Positions 42,174 to 49,808 of a stretch of DNA of 64,000 nucleotides are shown here, piece after piece. The DNA is from UBA2450 sp045226015. Its GTDB lineage: Bacteria > Bacillota_I > Bacilli_A > RFN20 > CAG-826. Every line of letters starts with the position of its first letter. Positions within the stretch are counted from its first letter, which is position 1. The notes under the pieces are model-generated. The model ran no database searches. It saw only the letters and a program-made list of their open reading frames with translations, and was not told the DNA's origin. The stretch is taken from NCBI GenBank assembly GCA_045226015.1, contig JBGVBY010000003.1, positions 10,430 through 74,429 of the forward strand. The letters run 5' to 3'. The translations under genes were made by a program, and so were the position numbers.

Positions 42174-43607
42174 ATGGTTAACAATGATCTTGCGATGCGT
42201 TTTACAGAAAATTATTACGCAACTAAAAACGAAGTTAGTAAAGAATTAAAGATATCTGTTATCGATGGAGTATGGGATAAGATTCTATCTTATCGTTCAT
42301 CTTTTTATCGTTATCTTCCACTTAAGGGAATTGATAAAAACTCCCTTAGAATTTGCTTATGTCCAACGATTTCTAATAAAGAAATGAATGTTGAATCAAG
42401 ACTAATGAGACTTGTAAATGAGTTTAATAAGCTTGATAAAGTAAATGGAGACGCTGACTATTTTGTTTTACAAAATAAAATCAAATGTTTACAAAATGTT
42501 GCTGCAAAAAAGAATTTAATCTTTAACGATGACAGCATTCGTGAAATTATTCATGGATCCAAATCAAATATCGATCTTGCTAACTACTATGAAGGTCTAA
42601 AGTTTGTTGAAAGCCATTTCTCAAACACTCTTGATGTTGATTATTTAGCAGAACTTTATAGTAGAGTTACAGGCAATGATGAATTAACCTATTTTTATAG
42701 AGATTTTGAACTCAATGAACCATCTTATTCTGTGGTTTCTAGAGTTTATAAATCGGCACCTGTAACATTAATTAGTTCAATGATGGATGCTTTGTTTAAT
42801 TTTGTTAACTCAAGCGATCTCACTCCACTTAACAAAGCATTGGTAGCTTTCTATTATATAGAATTCGTTAAACCATTTAAGGATTTTAATGATGAAATAG
42901 CTGTTCTTTATGCGAAAAGCGTGCTTGCTCACGAGCGTTACAATGCGTTTGCAGCAACATTACCATTAGAAAGTTTGTTAAATGATAATTCAAACGAAGT
43001 TAGCAAAAAGTTCTATGAAGTTCAAATAACTTCAGACGCTACATACTATTTGTCATTTGCCTTAGATAGTGTGAGTCATCTTGTTGACAAACTTCTTGAT
43101 AGCTTGGTTGAATATAACACTAAAATCATTAAAAATGATTTCTACAAATTAGATGAACCTGTTAAAAAAGAAGAACCAGAGACAATTGAATTATTCCCTG
43201 CCGAAGAAGAGAAACCTGCTCCGGTAAAAGAAGAACCAAAACCAAAACCAGAGCCAGCACCAGCACCTATTAAAAAGAAAGAACCAGTTGTTGAAAAAGT
43301 GGTCATTAAGAATGAGCCAGCTGGTTTAGCGGTCTCATTTATTCCACCAGAACTTGATGAAAAAACAGCGGCTCGACTCGAAAAACATCTATTAGAGTTA
43401 GATGTTAGGTTAAAGAAAGGCCAAGCGTACTTCTACGCAAGACACTGCACACTCGGCATGTATTACACGATAGAACAATATAAGAAAGCCGTTAAATGTG
43501 TTTATGAAACTGCAAGAACTTCTATGGAAAAACTTGTAGAATATGGTTATTATAAAAAACTAGAAGCGGGTAAAAAGTTCGTTTATACCCCAGTTGATAG
43601 AAAGTGA
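42174..43607 (+). CDS. Degenerate Fic-fold protein with C-terminal winged-helix-like domain
   Basis: 477 residues. The middle part (about 120-310) follows the Fic layout: YEGLKFVESHF, a TPLNKALVAFYYIEFV helix, then the active-site loop. The Fic motif HPFxDGNGR reads K233-P-F-K-D237-F-N239-D-E241, so the catalytic His and the phosphate-binding Gly/Arg are lost. After it comes a Pro/Glu/Lys linker (about 335-375) and a C-terminal domain of about 85 residues with a winged-helix look (YTIEQYKKAVKCVYETARTSMEKL). It is probably a binding or regulatory protein without AMP-transferase activity. It has its own promoter, between lepA and hemW. Confidence 0.6.
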   Translation: MVNNDLAMRFTENYYATKNEVSKELKISVIDGVWDKILSYRSSFYRYLPLKGIDKNSLRICLCPTISNKEMNVESRLMRLVNEFNKLDKVNGDADYFVLQNKIKCLQNVAAKKNLIFNDDSIREIIHGSKSNIDLANYYEGLKFVESHFSNTLDVDYLAELYSRVTGNDELTYFYRDFELNEPSYSVVSRVYKSAPVTLISSMMDALFNFVNSSDLTPLNKALVAFYYIEFVKPFKDFNDEIAVLYAKSVLAHERYNAFAATLPLESLLNDNSNEVSKKFYEVQITSDATYYLSFALDSVSHLVDKLLDSLVEYNTKIIKNDFYKLDEPVKKEEPETIELFPAEEEKPAPVKEEPKPKPEPAPAPIKKKEPVVEKVVIKNEPAGLAVSFIPPELDEKTAARLEKHLLELDVRLKKGQAYFYARHCTLGMYYTIEQYKKAVKCVYETARTSMEKLVEYGYYKKLEAGKKFVYTPVDRK

Positions 43608-43617
43608 GTAATTAATT

Positions 43618-43848
43618 ATGGTATTAGCAATTTCTCAAGAATTAACAATCTTCCTCGTCGTATTGGCGGTGGTTGTTGTTGTCGCTGGAGTAGCGTTCTT
43701 ACTTTATTTGTATCTTAAACCAAAACTAAAAAAAGATGACAAACCAACTGAAGAACAAATCCTTCATGAAGAAATGGATCGTGTTCTTCAACCAATAGAT
43801 GACGAAGAAACCGCTAAAGCGGTTGAACAATATAAGGATGAAGATTAA
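43618..43848 (+). CDS. Small single-span membrane protein, unknown function
   Basis: 76 residues. One strong hydrophobic helix at about 9-33 (LTIFLVVLAVVVVVAGVAFL), then a basic stop-transfer (KPKLKKDDK) and an acidic cytoplasmic tail ending in KDED. I do not recognise a family. It lies 10 bases after the Fic-like gene and overlaps the hemW start by 11 bases, so it belongs to the same transcript. Its position suggests it may tether or assist the Fic-like protein, but nothing in the sequence proves that. Confidence 0.7.
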   Translation: MVLAISQELTIFLVVLAVVVVVAGVAFLLYLYLKPKLKKDDKPTEEQILHEEMDRVLQPIDDEETAKAVEQYKDED

Positions 43849-44938
43849 TCCTAAATCTTTATACATTCATATTCCTTTTTGTGAGGCTATTTGCGATTAC
43901 TGCGACTTTGCGAAGTTGCAGTATTTTCGTAATATCGCCACAAAGTATTTGGATTCTTTAAGAAGAGAATTAAAACAAGTGGTGGACAATAAAGAATTAG
44001 ACACTATTTATATTGGAGGAGGAACGCCTACTTCTTTAGAAGATGATTTGTTTTTAGAACTCCTAAAAATGGTGGAGCCTTATTCTAAAAAAGTAAAAGA
44101 GTATACTGTGGAATGTAACCCAGAATCATTAACTATTAACAAAGTTAAAATGATGAATGAATACGGCGTAAATCGCATTTCTATTGGAGTTGAATCCACT
44201 GATGACAACATCTTAAAGAGTATCAATCGTCATCACACTTTTAGTGATGTTAAAGTTGCTAATAAACTTTTAAGAGATAATGGGTTTGATAATATCAACT
44301 ATGATTTGATACTTGGTTTACCTAATGTCACAGATAAAATGTTAGTGAATGATATTAAAAATATCATAGAGTTAAATCCTAACCACGTTTCTTGTTATTC
44401 ATTAACCGTACACGAGCACACTGTGTTTTTTCTAAACAATATTCTCCCACCTAGTGATGAATATAGTTATGAAGCTTATAAAACCATCGACAAAATACTT
44501 AATGAATCAGGCTATAAGCATTACGAAGTATCTAACTGGGCTAAGCCAGGAAAAGAAAGTCTTCACAATTTAACATATTGGAGAAACGAACATTACTATG
44601 CAGTAGGACTTGCCGCTAGTGGATACATCGGTGATATTAGGTATAAAAACACAACTAGCTTAGAAGATTACCTAGAAGGTAACTACAATAGAGAAGAAGA
44701 AAAAGTGTCACCAAACGATTTAGAAGAATATCAGATCATGCTTAATTTGCGTACGAGCGAGGGTATAGACCTAGATGCGTTTAAAAATAAATTTAATAAG
44801 GATTTATACAAGTACAAAAAAGAAGCGATAGATAGTTATATTGCTTCTAATCACCTAAAAAAAGAAGGCAACAGACTCGTTCCGACGTTTGATGGAATGA
44901 TGATTCTGGATAAAATAATCGTCGATTTATTCGCTTAA
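43838..44938 (+). CDS. hemW: HemW-type radical SAM protein
   Basis: 366 residues from ATG 43838 (MKINPKSLYIHIPFC); a start 13 codons upstream would add a stretch absent from the family. The 4Fe-4S motif CxxxCxxC is CEAICDYC, and IYIGGGTPTSL and NRISIGVES follow. The HemW marker HNLTYW is present. HemW is a heme chaperone rather than a true coproporphyrinogen dehydrogenase. No heme genes are in the window. The C-terminal HemN-like domain is short. Its 3' end forms a terminator. Confidence 0.9.
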   Translation: MKINPKSLYIHIPFCEAICDYCDFAKLQYFRNIATKYLDSLRRELKQVVDNKELDTIYIGGGTPTSLEDDLFLELLKMVEPYSKKVKEYTVECNPESLTINKVKMMNEYGVNRISIGVESTDDNILKSINRHHTFSDVKVANKLLRDNGFDNINYDLILGLPNVTDKMLVNDIKNIIELNPNHVSCYSLTVHEHTVFFLNNILPPSDEYSYEAYKTIDKILNESGYKHYEVSNWAKPGKESLHNLTYWRNEHYYAVGLAASGYIGDIRYKNTTSLEDYLEGNYNREEEKVSPNDLEEYQIMLNLRTSEGIDLDAFKNKFNKDLYKYKKEAIDSYIASNHLKKEGNRLVPTFDGMMILDKIIVDLFA

Positions 44939-44952
44939 ATCGGCGGTTTTTT
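44917..44952 (+). terminator. Intrinsic terminator overlapping the hemW stop
   Basis: AATCGTCGATTTA (44917-44929) pairs with TAAATCGGCGGTT (44936-44948), including two G-T pairs, around TTCGCT; more Ts follow. The stop codon TAA is part of the right arm. Confidence 0.8.
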
Positions 44953-44979
44953 CATATTTTTACTTTGTAACATAAATAA

Positions 44980-45006
44980 TTAGCACTAATGTGTTGACAG
45001 TGCTAA
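44980..45006 (+). promoter_or_regulatory. CIRCE operator 1
   Basis: TTAGCACTA-N9-CAGTGCTAA, close to the CIRCE consensus TTAGCACTC-N9-GAGTGCTAA. It overlaps the -35 box TTGACA (44994-44999), so bound HrcA would block polymerase. Confidence 0.85.
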
Positions 45007-45021
45007 CACTTTCGCTATAAT
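44994..45021 (+). promoter_or_regulatory. Heat-shock operon promoter
   Basis: TTGACA (44994-44999), 16 bases, TATAAT (45016-45021): a consensus vegetative promoter lying between and over the two CIRCE sites. Confidence 0.85.
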
Positions 45022-45025
45022 GTAA

Positions 45026-45052
45026 TTAGCACTGAAAAGATTGGAGTGCTAA
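45026..45052 (+). promoter_or_regulatory. CIRCE operator 2
   Basis: TTAGCACTG-N9-GAGTGCTAA, one base from consensus. It is centred just after the transcription start and 16 bases before the hrcA ATG. Its right arm leads directly into the ribosome site AAAGGAGG. Confidence 0.93.
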
Positions 45053-45067
45053 AAAGGAGGTACAAAG

Positions 45068-46102
45068 ATGTCAATTACAAGAAGCGAAATGATTCTCAAA
45101 TTAATCGTCGATCATTTCGTGAAAACTGCTGAACCTGTCGGTAGTCAAACCTTAATTGAAGAATACGACCTTCCTTATAGTAGCGCTACCATTCGAAATG
45201 AAATGTCTGCCCTAGAGAAGATGGGATATATCGAAAAGCCTCATACGAGCGCAGGACGCGTTCCTTCTTCAAAAGGTTATGAATATTATTGCAAACACCT
45301 TAGAGACAAAAACCTCAGTGACAGCATTAAGTATTCACTTCAATCAGTGTTAGATTCCAAAGTTCAATCTGTTGAAGAAGTCATTAAAAGAAGCTGTGAG
45401 ATTATATCTCATATGACTAATCTTGTCAGTGTGGTTATGGGTCCTGAAGAAAAAGCTGAACACTTAGCGAGTATTCAACTCATCCCAATTAACGAGAACA
45501 CATTAACCGCTGTCTTCGTTACTGATAAAGGCTATGTTGAAAACAAAACCTTCATCTTAGAAGAAAGTATCAAATCCGAAGAAGTAGTGAAGTGTGTTGA
45601 ACTTCTTAACGCGAGATTAAAGGGAACACCAATCGACGGTTTAGTGGAGAAGATGGAAACCTTAAAACCAGTCCTCTCTGATTACATTGTTTCCCATGAT
45701 GTTGTCTATCAAGCGATTCTTGAATCGCTCCTTAGATTCACTGGCGATCGTCTCTCCTTATATGGAAAAGAAGAACTCTTCAATCATCCAGAATTCAAAA
45801 ACGATACAGAAGCACTTATGAAAGTCATGAAACTTCTAGATGATACATCCTTATTAAGAAAAGCTGATTATCACGTTGAAGAAGATGGAGAAACAGCAGT
45901 AGCAATCGGAGATATCGAAGGTAATCCTAATGTTTCATTAGTGACTGCTAAAATCAAGATTGGCCCTGATAGTGAAAACACAATTACTCTTGTCGGTCCA
46001 AAAAGAATGGACTACGACAAAGCCTTATCCGCTCTAGAATTCCTAGCGGATGAGCTTGATAAATACTTTAACGACAAAGGAGGTCATAGTAATGGAGAAT
46101 AA
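45068..46102 (+). CDS. hrcA: Heat-inducible transcription repressor HrcA
   Basis: 344 residues. N-terminal winged helix (ILKLIVDHFVKTAEPVGSQTL, split here as ILKLIVDHFVKTA and EPVGSQTL; YSSATIRNEMSALEKMGYIEK; SAGRVPSSKGYEYY). A GAF-like core and the conserved C-terminal GPKRMDYDKALSALEFL. It binds the CIRCE sites upstream of its own gene and is kept active by GroEL. It is first in the operon hrcA-grpE-dnaK-dnaJ. It overlaps grpE by 11 bases. Confidence 0.97.
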   Translation: MSITRSEMILKLIVDHFVKTAEPVGSQTLIEEYDLPYSSATIRNEMSALEKMGYIEKPHTSAGRVPSSKGYEYYCKHLRDKNLSDSIKYSLQSVLDSKVQSVEEVIKRSCEIISHMTNLVSVVMGPEEKAEHLASIQLIPINENTLTAVFVTDKGYVENKTFILEESIKSEEVVKCVELLNARLKGTPIDGLVEKMETLKPVLSDYIVSHDVVYQAILESLLRFTGDRLSLYGKEELFNHPEFKNDTEALMKVMKLLDDTSLLRKADYHVEEDGETAVAIGDIEGNPNVSLVTAKIKIGPDSENTITLVGPKRMDYDKALSALEFLADELDKYFNDKGGHSNGE

Positions 46103-46661
46103 CGAAGAATTAAAAGAAGAAGTTGCTAGCAAAAAAGAAAAGAAAAAGATTGATAAACTCCTCGAAGAGATTGAAAAGTTAAAAGCCGACTCAGATCATT
46201 GGAAAAATGAATACTATAGAGCCTACGCTGATACGAAAAATCTCCGTAATAGTCTTGAAAAAGACTACAAGGAAGCAATGAGATATCGTTCAGAAGGATT
46301 CATTGATGAATTACTTCCGGTTCTAGATAGCTTCCATATGGCGTTAGCCAATGAACCAACCGATCCAGCGTTAAAGAACTACTTAACCGGATTCCAATAT
46401 GTATATCGTAATCTCGTCAGTGTTCTTGAAAATGAAGGAGTGACGGAAATGTCACCAAATGTTGGAGACAAATTCGATCCACACACCATGAACGCTGTTG
46501 ATACAGAAGTTGGTGAACAAGAGAACATAGTTATCAAAGTTTATGGAAAAGGTTACAAACTTCACGATCGTATTATTCGCCCTGCCATGGTGCAAGTAAG
46601 CGTTCGTAAAGAGGAAAATAAAGAAAACAAAGAAGCATCAAACGAGAAAATTGATGCATAG
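46092..46661 (+). CDS. grpE: GrpE, nucleotide exchange factor for DnaK
   Basis: 189 residues from ATG 46092, which follows AAAGGAGG inside hrcA; an earlier in-frame ATG at 46050 lacks a ribosome site. A long N-terminal coiled coil (about 5-60, with KKIDKLLEEIEKLKADSDHW) and the beta domain with the signature near ADTKNLRNSLEKD and FDPHTMNAVDTEV...VIKVYGKGYKLHDRIIRPAMV (split). It releases ADP from DnaK and acts as a thermosensor. Confidence 0.96.
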   Translation: MENNEELKEEVASKKEKKKIDKLLEEIEKLKADSDHWKNEYYRAYADTKNLRNSLEKDYKEAMRYRSEGFIDELLPVLDSFHMALANEPTDPALKNYLTGFQYVYRNLVSVLENEGVTEMSPNVGDKFDPHTMNAVDTEVGEQENIVIKVYGKGYKLHDRIIRPAMVQVSVRKEENKENKEASNEKIDA

Positions 46662-46674
46662 GAGGAAATAAATT

Positions 46675-48498
46675 ATGGCAAAAGAAATTATCTTAGGTAT
46701 TGACCTTGGTACAACAAACTCAGTTGTATCCTATTTACAAGCTGATGGCACTGTTAAAGTCATCCCTTCTCCAGAAGGAACAATGACCACTCCATCAGTG
46801 GTTGCCTTTAAGGCAAGTGGTGAAGAAATCGTTGGTAACGCTGCGAAAAGACAAGCAATCACTAACCCAGACACAGTAAGCTCTATCAAACGTAAAATGG
46901 GTAGTGCAGAAAAAGTCCACATCAACTGCATTAACAAAGATTTCACCCCACAAGAAATCTCCGCGAAAGTTCTTGCATATATGAAAAAATATGCCGAACA
47001 AAATATCGGACACAAAGTTGAAAAGGCAGTTATTACTGTTCCAGCATACTTCAACGATGCTCAAAGACAAGCAACAAAAGACGCTGGTCAAATCGCTGGA
47101 CTTGATGTCGTTCGTATTATTAACGAACCAACCGCAGCTGCATTAGCCTATGGTTTACAAACTGAAAAATCTGAAAAGATTTTAGTGTTTGACTTAGGTG
47201 GTGGTACATTCGATGTCTCTATCCTTGATATTGGAGACGGCACATTCGAAGTTATTTCTACCGCTGGAGACAACCGCTTAGGTGGTGATGACTGGGATCA
47301 AGTCGTTGCGGATTACATCAAAGCACAAATCAAAATTGAGAATAATGTCGATATTACTGACAAAGGTAGCTTACAAAGAATCAGAGAAGCTGCTGAAAAG
47401 GCGAAGATTGAATTATCTTCATCCTTAGAGACAGTTATCTCCTTACCATTCATTTCTATGACTGCTAGTGGACCTGTTAACTTCGAACACACCTTAACCC
47501 GTGCTAAGTTCCAAGATTTAACAAGACATCTCTTGAAGAGATGTGAAGAACCAGTTAGACGTGCATTAAGTGACGCTAACATGAAAGCTAGTGAACTTGA
47601 TCAAGTCCTCTTAATCGGTGGTTCTATCCGTATGCCAGCTGTCCAAGAATTAGTAGCTTCCTTAACTGGAAAGAAACCAAACTTATCTGTTAACCCAGAC
47701 GAAGCTGTTTCTATCGGTGCTGCTTATCAAGGTGGTGTTGTCAGTGGTGATGTTAAGGACGTTGTCCTTCTCGACGTTACTCCATTAACCTTAGGTATTG
47801 AAACTTTAGGTGGAGTTCTCACACCTCTTATTAAGAGAAATACAACTATTCCAACTACACAAAGTCAAATCTTCTCAACTGCTGCTGATAATCAACCAGC
47901 CGTTGATATCATGGTCTATCAAGGTGAAAGACCAATGGCCCATGACAACAAATTATTAGGTCACTTCCAATTAACTGGTATCAAACCAGCTAGACGTGGT
48001 GAACCTCGTATTGAAGTCACATTCTCTATTGACGTTAACGGTATAGTTAAAGTCTCCGCTAAAGATTTAGATACTCAAAAAGAACAAGAAATTACTATCA
48101 CTGGTAGTAATGGCTTATCTAAAGAAGATATCGATAGAATGGTGAGAGAAGCCGAAGAGAACGCGGAAGCTGACGCAAAACGTAAAGAAGAAACTGAAGT
48201 CAAGAATAAGGCCGAAACCTTAATCAACGACATTGACATTTCTTTACAAGAAAAAGGCGATAGTATCGATCCAGCGCAAAAAGAGCAAACTCAAAAATTA
48301 AGAGATGAACTCAAGACTGCGTTAGATAATAACGATATCGAAACCTTAAAGAAGAGAATTAGTGAATTAGAACAAGCAGCAGCCTATATGGCTAACGCTC
48401 AAGCTAATAACAATAACGCTAGTGGCGATAATTCCACTCCAGGAAGTAACCCAGACGACGTTGTTGACGCTGATTTCTCAGATAAAAATAAAGCATAA
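46675..48498 (+). CDS. dnaK: Chaperone DnaK (Hsp70)
   Basis: 607 residues. Signature blocks: IGIDLGTTNSVVSY-like start (ILGIDLGTTNSVVSYL), VFDLGGGTFDVSILDIG, LIGGSIRMPAVQELV. The ATPase domain lacks the extra loop of Gram-negative DnaK, as in other Gram-positives. Linker VVLLDVTPLTLGIETLGG, then the substrate domain, a helical lid and a disordered Asn/Ser-rich tail ending in VVDADFSDKNKA. AGGAGG before the ATG. The strong ribosome site and preferred codons fit high expression. Confidence 0.98.
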   Translation: MAKEIILGIDLGTTNSVVSYLQADGTVKVIPSPEGTMTTPSVVAFKASGEEIVGNAAKRQAITNPDTVSSIKRKMGSAEKVHINCINKDFTPQEISAKVLAYMKKYAEQNIGHKVEKAVITVPAYFNDAQRQATKDAGQIAGLDVVRIINEPTAAALAYGLQTEKSEKILVFDLGGGTFDVSILDIGDGTFEVISTAGDNRLGGDDWDQVVADYIKAQIKIENNVDITDKGSLQRIREAAEKAKIELSSSLETVISLPFISMTASGPVNFEHTLTRAKFQDLTRHLLKRCEEPVRRALSDANMKASELDQVLLIGGSIRMPAVQELVASLTGKKPNLSVNPDEAVSIGAAYQGGVVSGDVKDVVLLDVTPLTLGIETLGGVLTPLIKRNTTIPTTQSQIFSTAADNQPAVDIMVYQGERPMAHDNKLLGHFQLTGIKPARRGEPRIEVTFSIDVNGIVKVSAKDLDTQKEQEITITGSNGLSKEDIDRMVREAEENAEADAKRKEETEVKNKAETLINDIDISLQEKGDSIDPAQKEQTQKLRDELKTALDNNDIETLKKRISELEQAAAYMANAQANNNNASGDNSTPGSNPDDVVDADFSDKNKA

Positions 48499-48518
48499 TT
48501 ATTAGAATTAATTTGCAC

Positions 48519-48540
48519 AAGGAGGGCATATGCCCTCTTT
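48519..48540 (+). other. Hairpin between dnaK and dnaJ
   Basis: GAGGGC (48522-48527) pairs with GCCCTC (48532-48537) around ATAT, extended by AAG/TTT. It has only three Ts afterwards, so it is more likely a partial attenuator or an mRNA-processing/stability element that lowers dnaJ relative to dnaK than a full terminator. Confidence 0.6.
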
Positions 48541-48563
48541 AGTGGCAAATAGAAAGGATCACT

Positions 48564-49694
48564 ATGGCGAAACGAGATTATTATGAAGTCTTAGGTGTTA
48601 GTAAAACCGCCTCTAAAGACGAAATTAAATCTAGCTATCGTAAACTTGCAAAAAAGTTCCATCCAGATAACAAAGAAACTGGTGACGAAGCGAAATTTAA
48701 AGAAGTCCAAGAAGCTTACGACATCCTTTATGATGACAAAAAGAGAAGCGCATATGATCAATTTGGACACGCAGCCTTTGAACAAACTGGTGGTGGTCCT
48801 GCTGGAGGCAATCCATTCAGTGGTTTCAGTGGCTTTGGTGGCGAAGATATTAACTTAGGTGATATATTCTCCTCTTTCTTTGGGGGAGGCGCTAGATCTT
48901 CAAGAAGATCAACCGGTCCTACTAAAGGCGAAGATATATTAATGCGTTTACGCGTCGACTTTATGGATGCAGTCACTGGCAAAGACCAAGAAGTCAGTTT
49001 TGATTTCGATGATGATTGTCCTCATTGTCATGGCACAGGTGCTGATTCTCCTAACGATATTAAAACCTGTCCAACATGTAATGGCAGAGGTTCAGTTACT
49101 CGTCAACAAAGAAGTTTGTTTGGCACTGTAAATACTGAAGTTGTCTGTCCTGATTGTGGTGGAAGAGGAAAAATCATTTCAAAGAAATGTACTGTCTGTG
49201 GTGGCACCGGGCATAAACGCGTTAAGAAGACACAAAAGATTCACATCCCAGTTGGTATTAATAACGGCCAACAAATCCGCTTAAACGGTATGGGTGGCGC
49301 TGGAAAAAACGGTGGTCCTCATGGTGACTTATATATTGAAATCAATATTAAGGAGCATCCATATTTCAAGCGTGAAAGAAATGATATCCACTTAGATGTA
49401 CCTCTCGACTTTGTCGATGCAATATTAGGAACTAAGATTGATATCCCAACAGTGTATGGAGAAATGACAGTCACTGTTCCTGAGGGAACTCAACCTGGTA
49501 CAGTCCTTAGATTAAAAGGACAAGGTATCAAAGACTTACGTAGTGGCAAACCTGGAGATCAATACATTCATCTTGATATCAAAGGTCCATCAGGCCTTAA
49601 CAAAAAACAAAAAGAGGCTCTCCAAGCTTATAAGGACGCAAGTAAGGGTTCAGACTCCCTCTTTGAAAAATTTAAAAAGAAATTCAAAAAATAA
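48564..49694 (+). CDS. dnaJ: Chaperone DnaJ (Hsp40)
   Basis: 376 residues, class A. J domain with the HPD motif in KKFHPDNKET, a Gly/Phe-rich stretch (about 75-115), four zinc repeats CPHCHGTG, CPTCNGRG, CPDCGGRG and CTVCGGTG, then two substrate-binding barrels. It stimulates DnaK ATPase. AAAGGA lies before the ATG. Last gene of the CIRCE operon. The prmA and rsmE genes that follow dnaJ in Bacillus are absent here. Confidence 0.97.
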   Translation: MAKRDYYEVLGVSKTASKDEIKSSYRKLAKKFHPDNKETGDEAKFKEVQEAYDILYDDKKRSAYDQFGHAAFEQTGGGPAGGNPFSGFSGFGGEDINLGDIFSSFFGGGARSSRRSTGPTKGEDILMRLRVDFMDAVTGKDQEVSFDFDDDCPHCHGTGADSPNDIKTCPTCNGRGSVTRQQRSLFGTVNTEVVCPDCGGRGKIISKKCTVCGGTGHKRVKKTQKIHIPVGINNGQQIRLNGMGGAGKNGGPHGDLYIEINIKEHPYFKRERNDIHLDVPLDFVDAILGTKIDIPTVYGEMTVTVPEGTQPGTVLRLKGQGIKDLRSGKPGDQYIHLDIKGPSGLNKKQKEALQAYKDASKGSDSLFEKFKKKFKK

Positions 49695-49713
49695 GACCCT
49701 TTGGGTCTTTTTC
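49693..49713 (+). terminator. Intrinsic terminator after dnaJ
   Basis: AAGACCC (49693-49699) pairs with GGGTCTT (49703-49709) around TTT, followed by Ts. The same stem is found after greA. Confidence 0.88.
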
Positions 49714-49744
49714 TTTTTCATGAAAAAAAGTTTAAATTTCTAAC

Positions 49745-49785
49745 CAAAAAAATCGCATTTTCTTCCTATTTAAATAGTGAGGGGC
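49745..49785 (+). promoter_or_regulatory. Shared 41-bp promoter-like module, copy 2 (C39 peptidase gene)
   Basis: CAAAAAAATCG (49745-49755) is identical to block 1 of the comEA module. Block 2 again contains CCTATT, AAATA and TGAGG with the same spacing; here it includes the palindrome CTATTTAAATAG. No vegetative -35/-10 pair is evident. A possible 6-bp hairpin ATTCCT-CGAA-AGGAGT (49786-49801) follows and would cover the Shine-Dalgarno of the next gene. Confidence 0.6.
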
Positions 49786-49808
49786 AATTCCTCGAAAGGA
49801 GTAAGAAA

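Noticed and set aside
46731..47091. Antisense ORFs over dnaK
   Set aside because: Shadows of a highly biased gene on the plus strand; no start signals and no recognisable protein.
48522..48537. Full intrinsic terminator between dnaK and dnaJ
   Set aside because: Only three Ts follow the stem; listed as a hairpin only.
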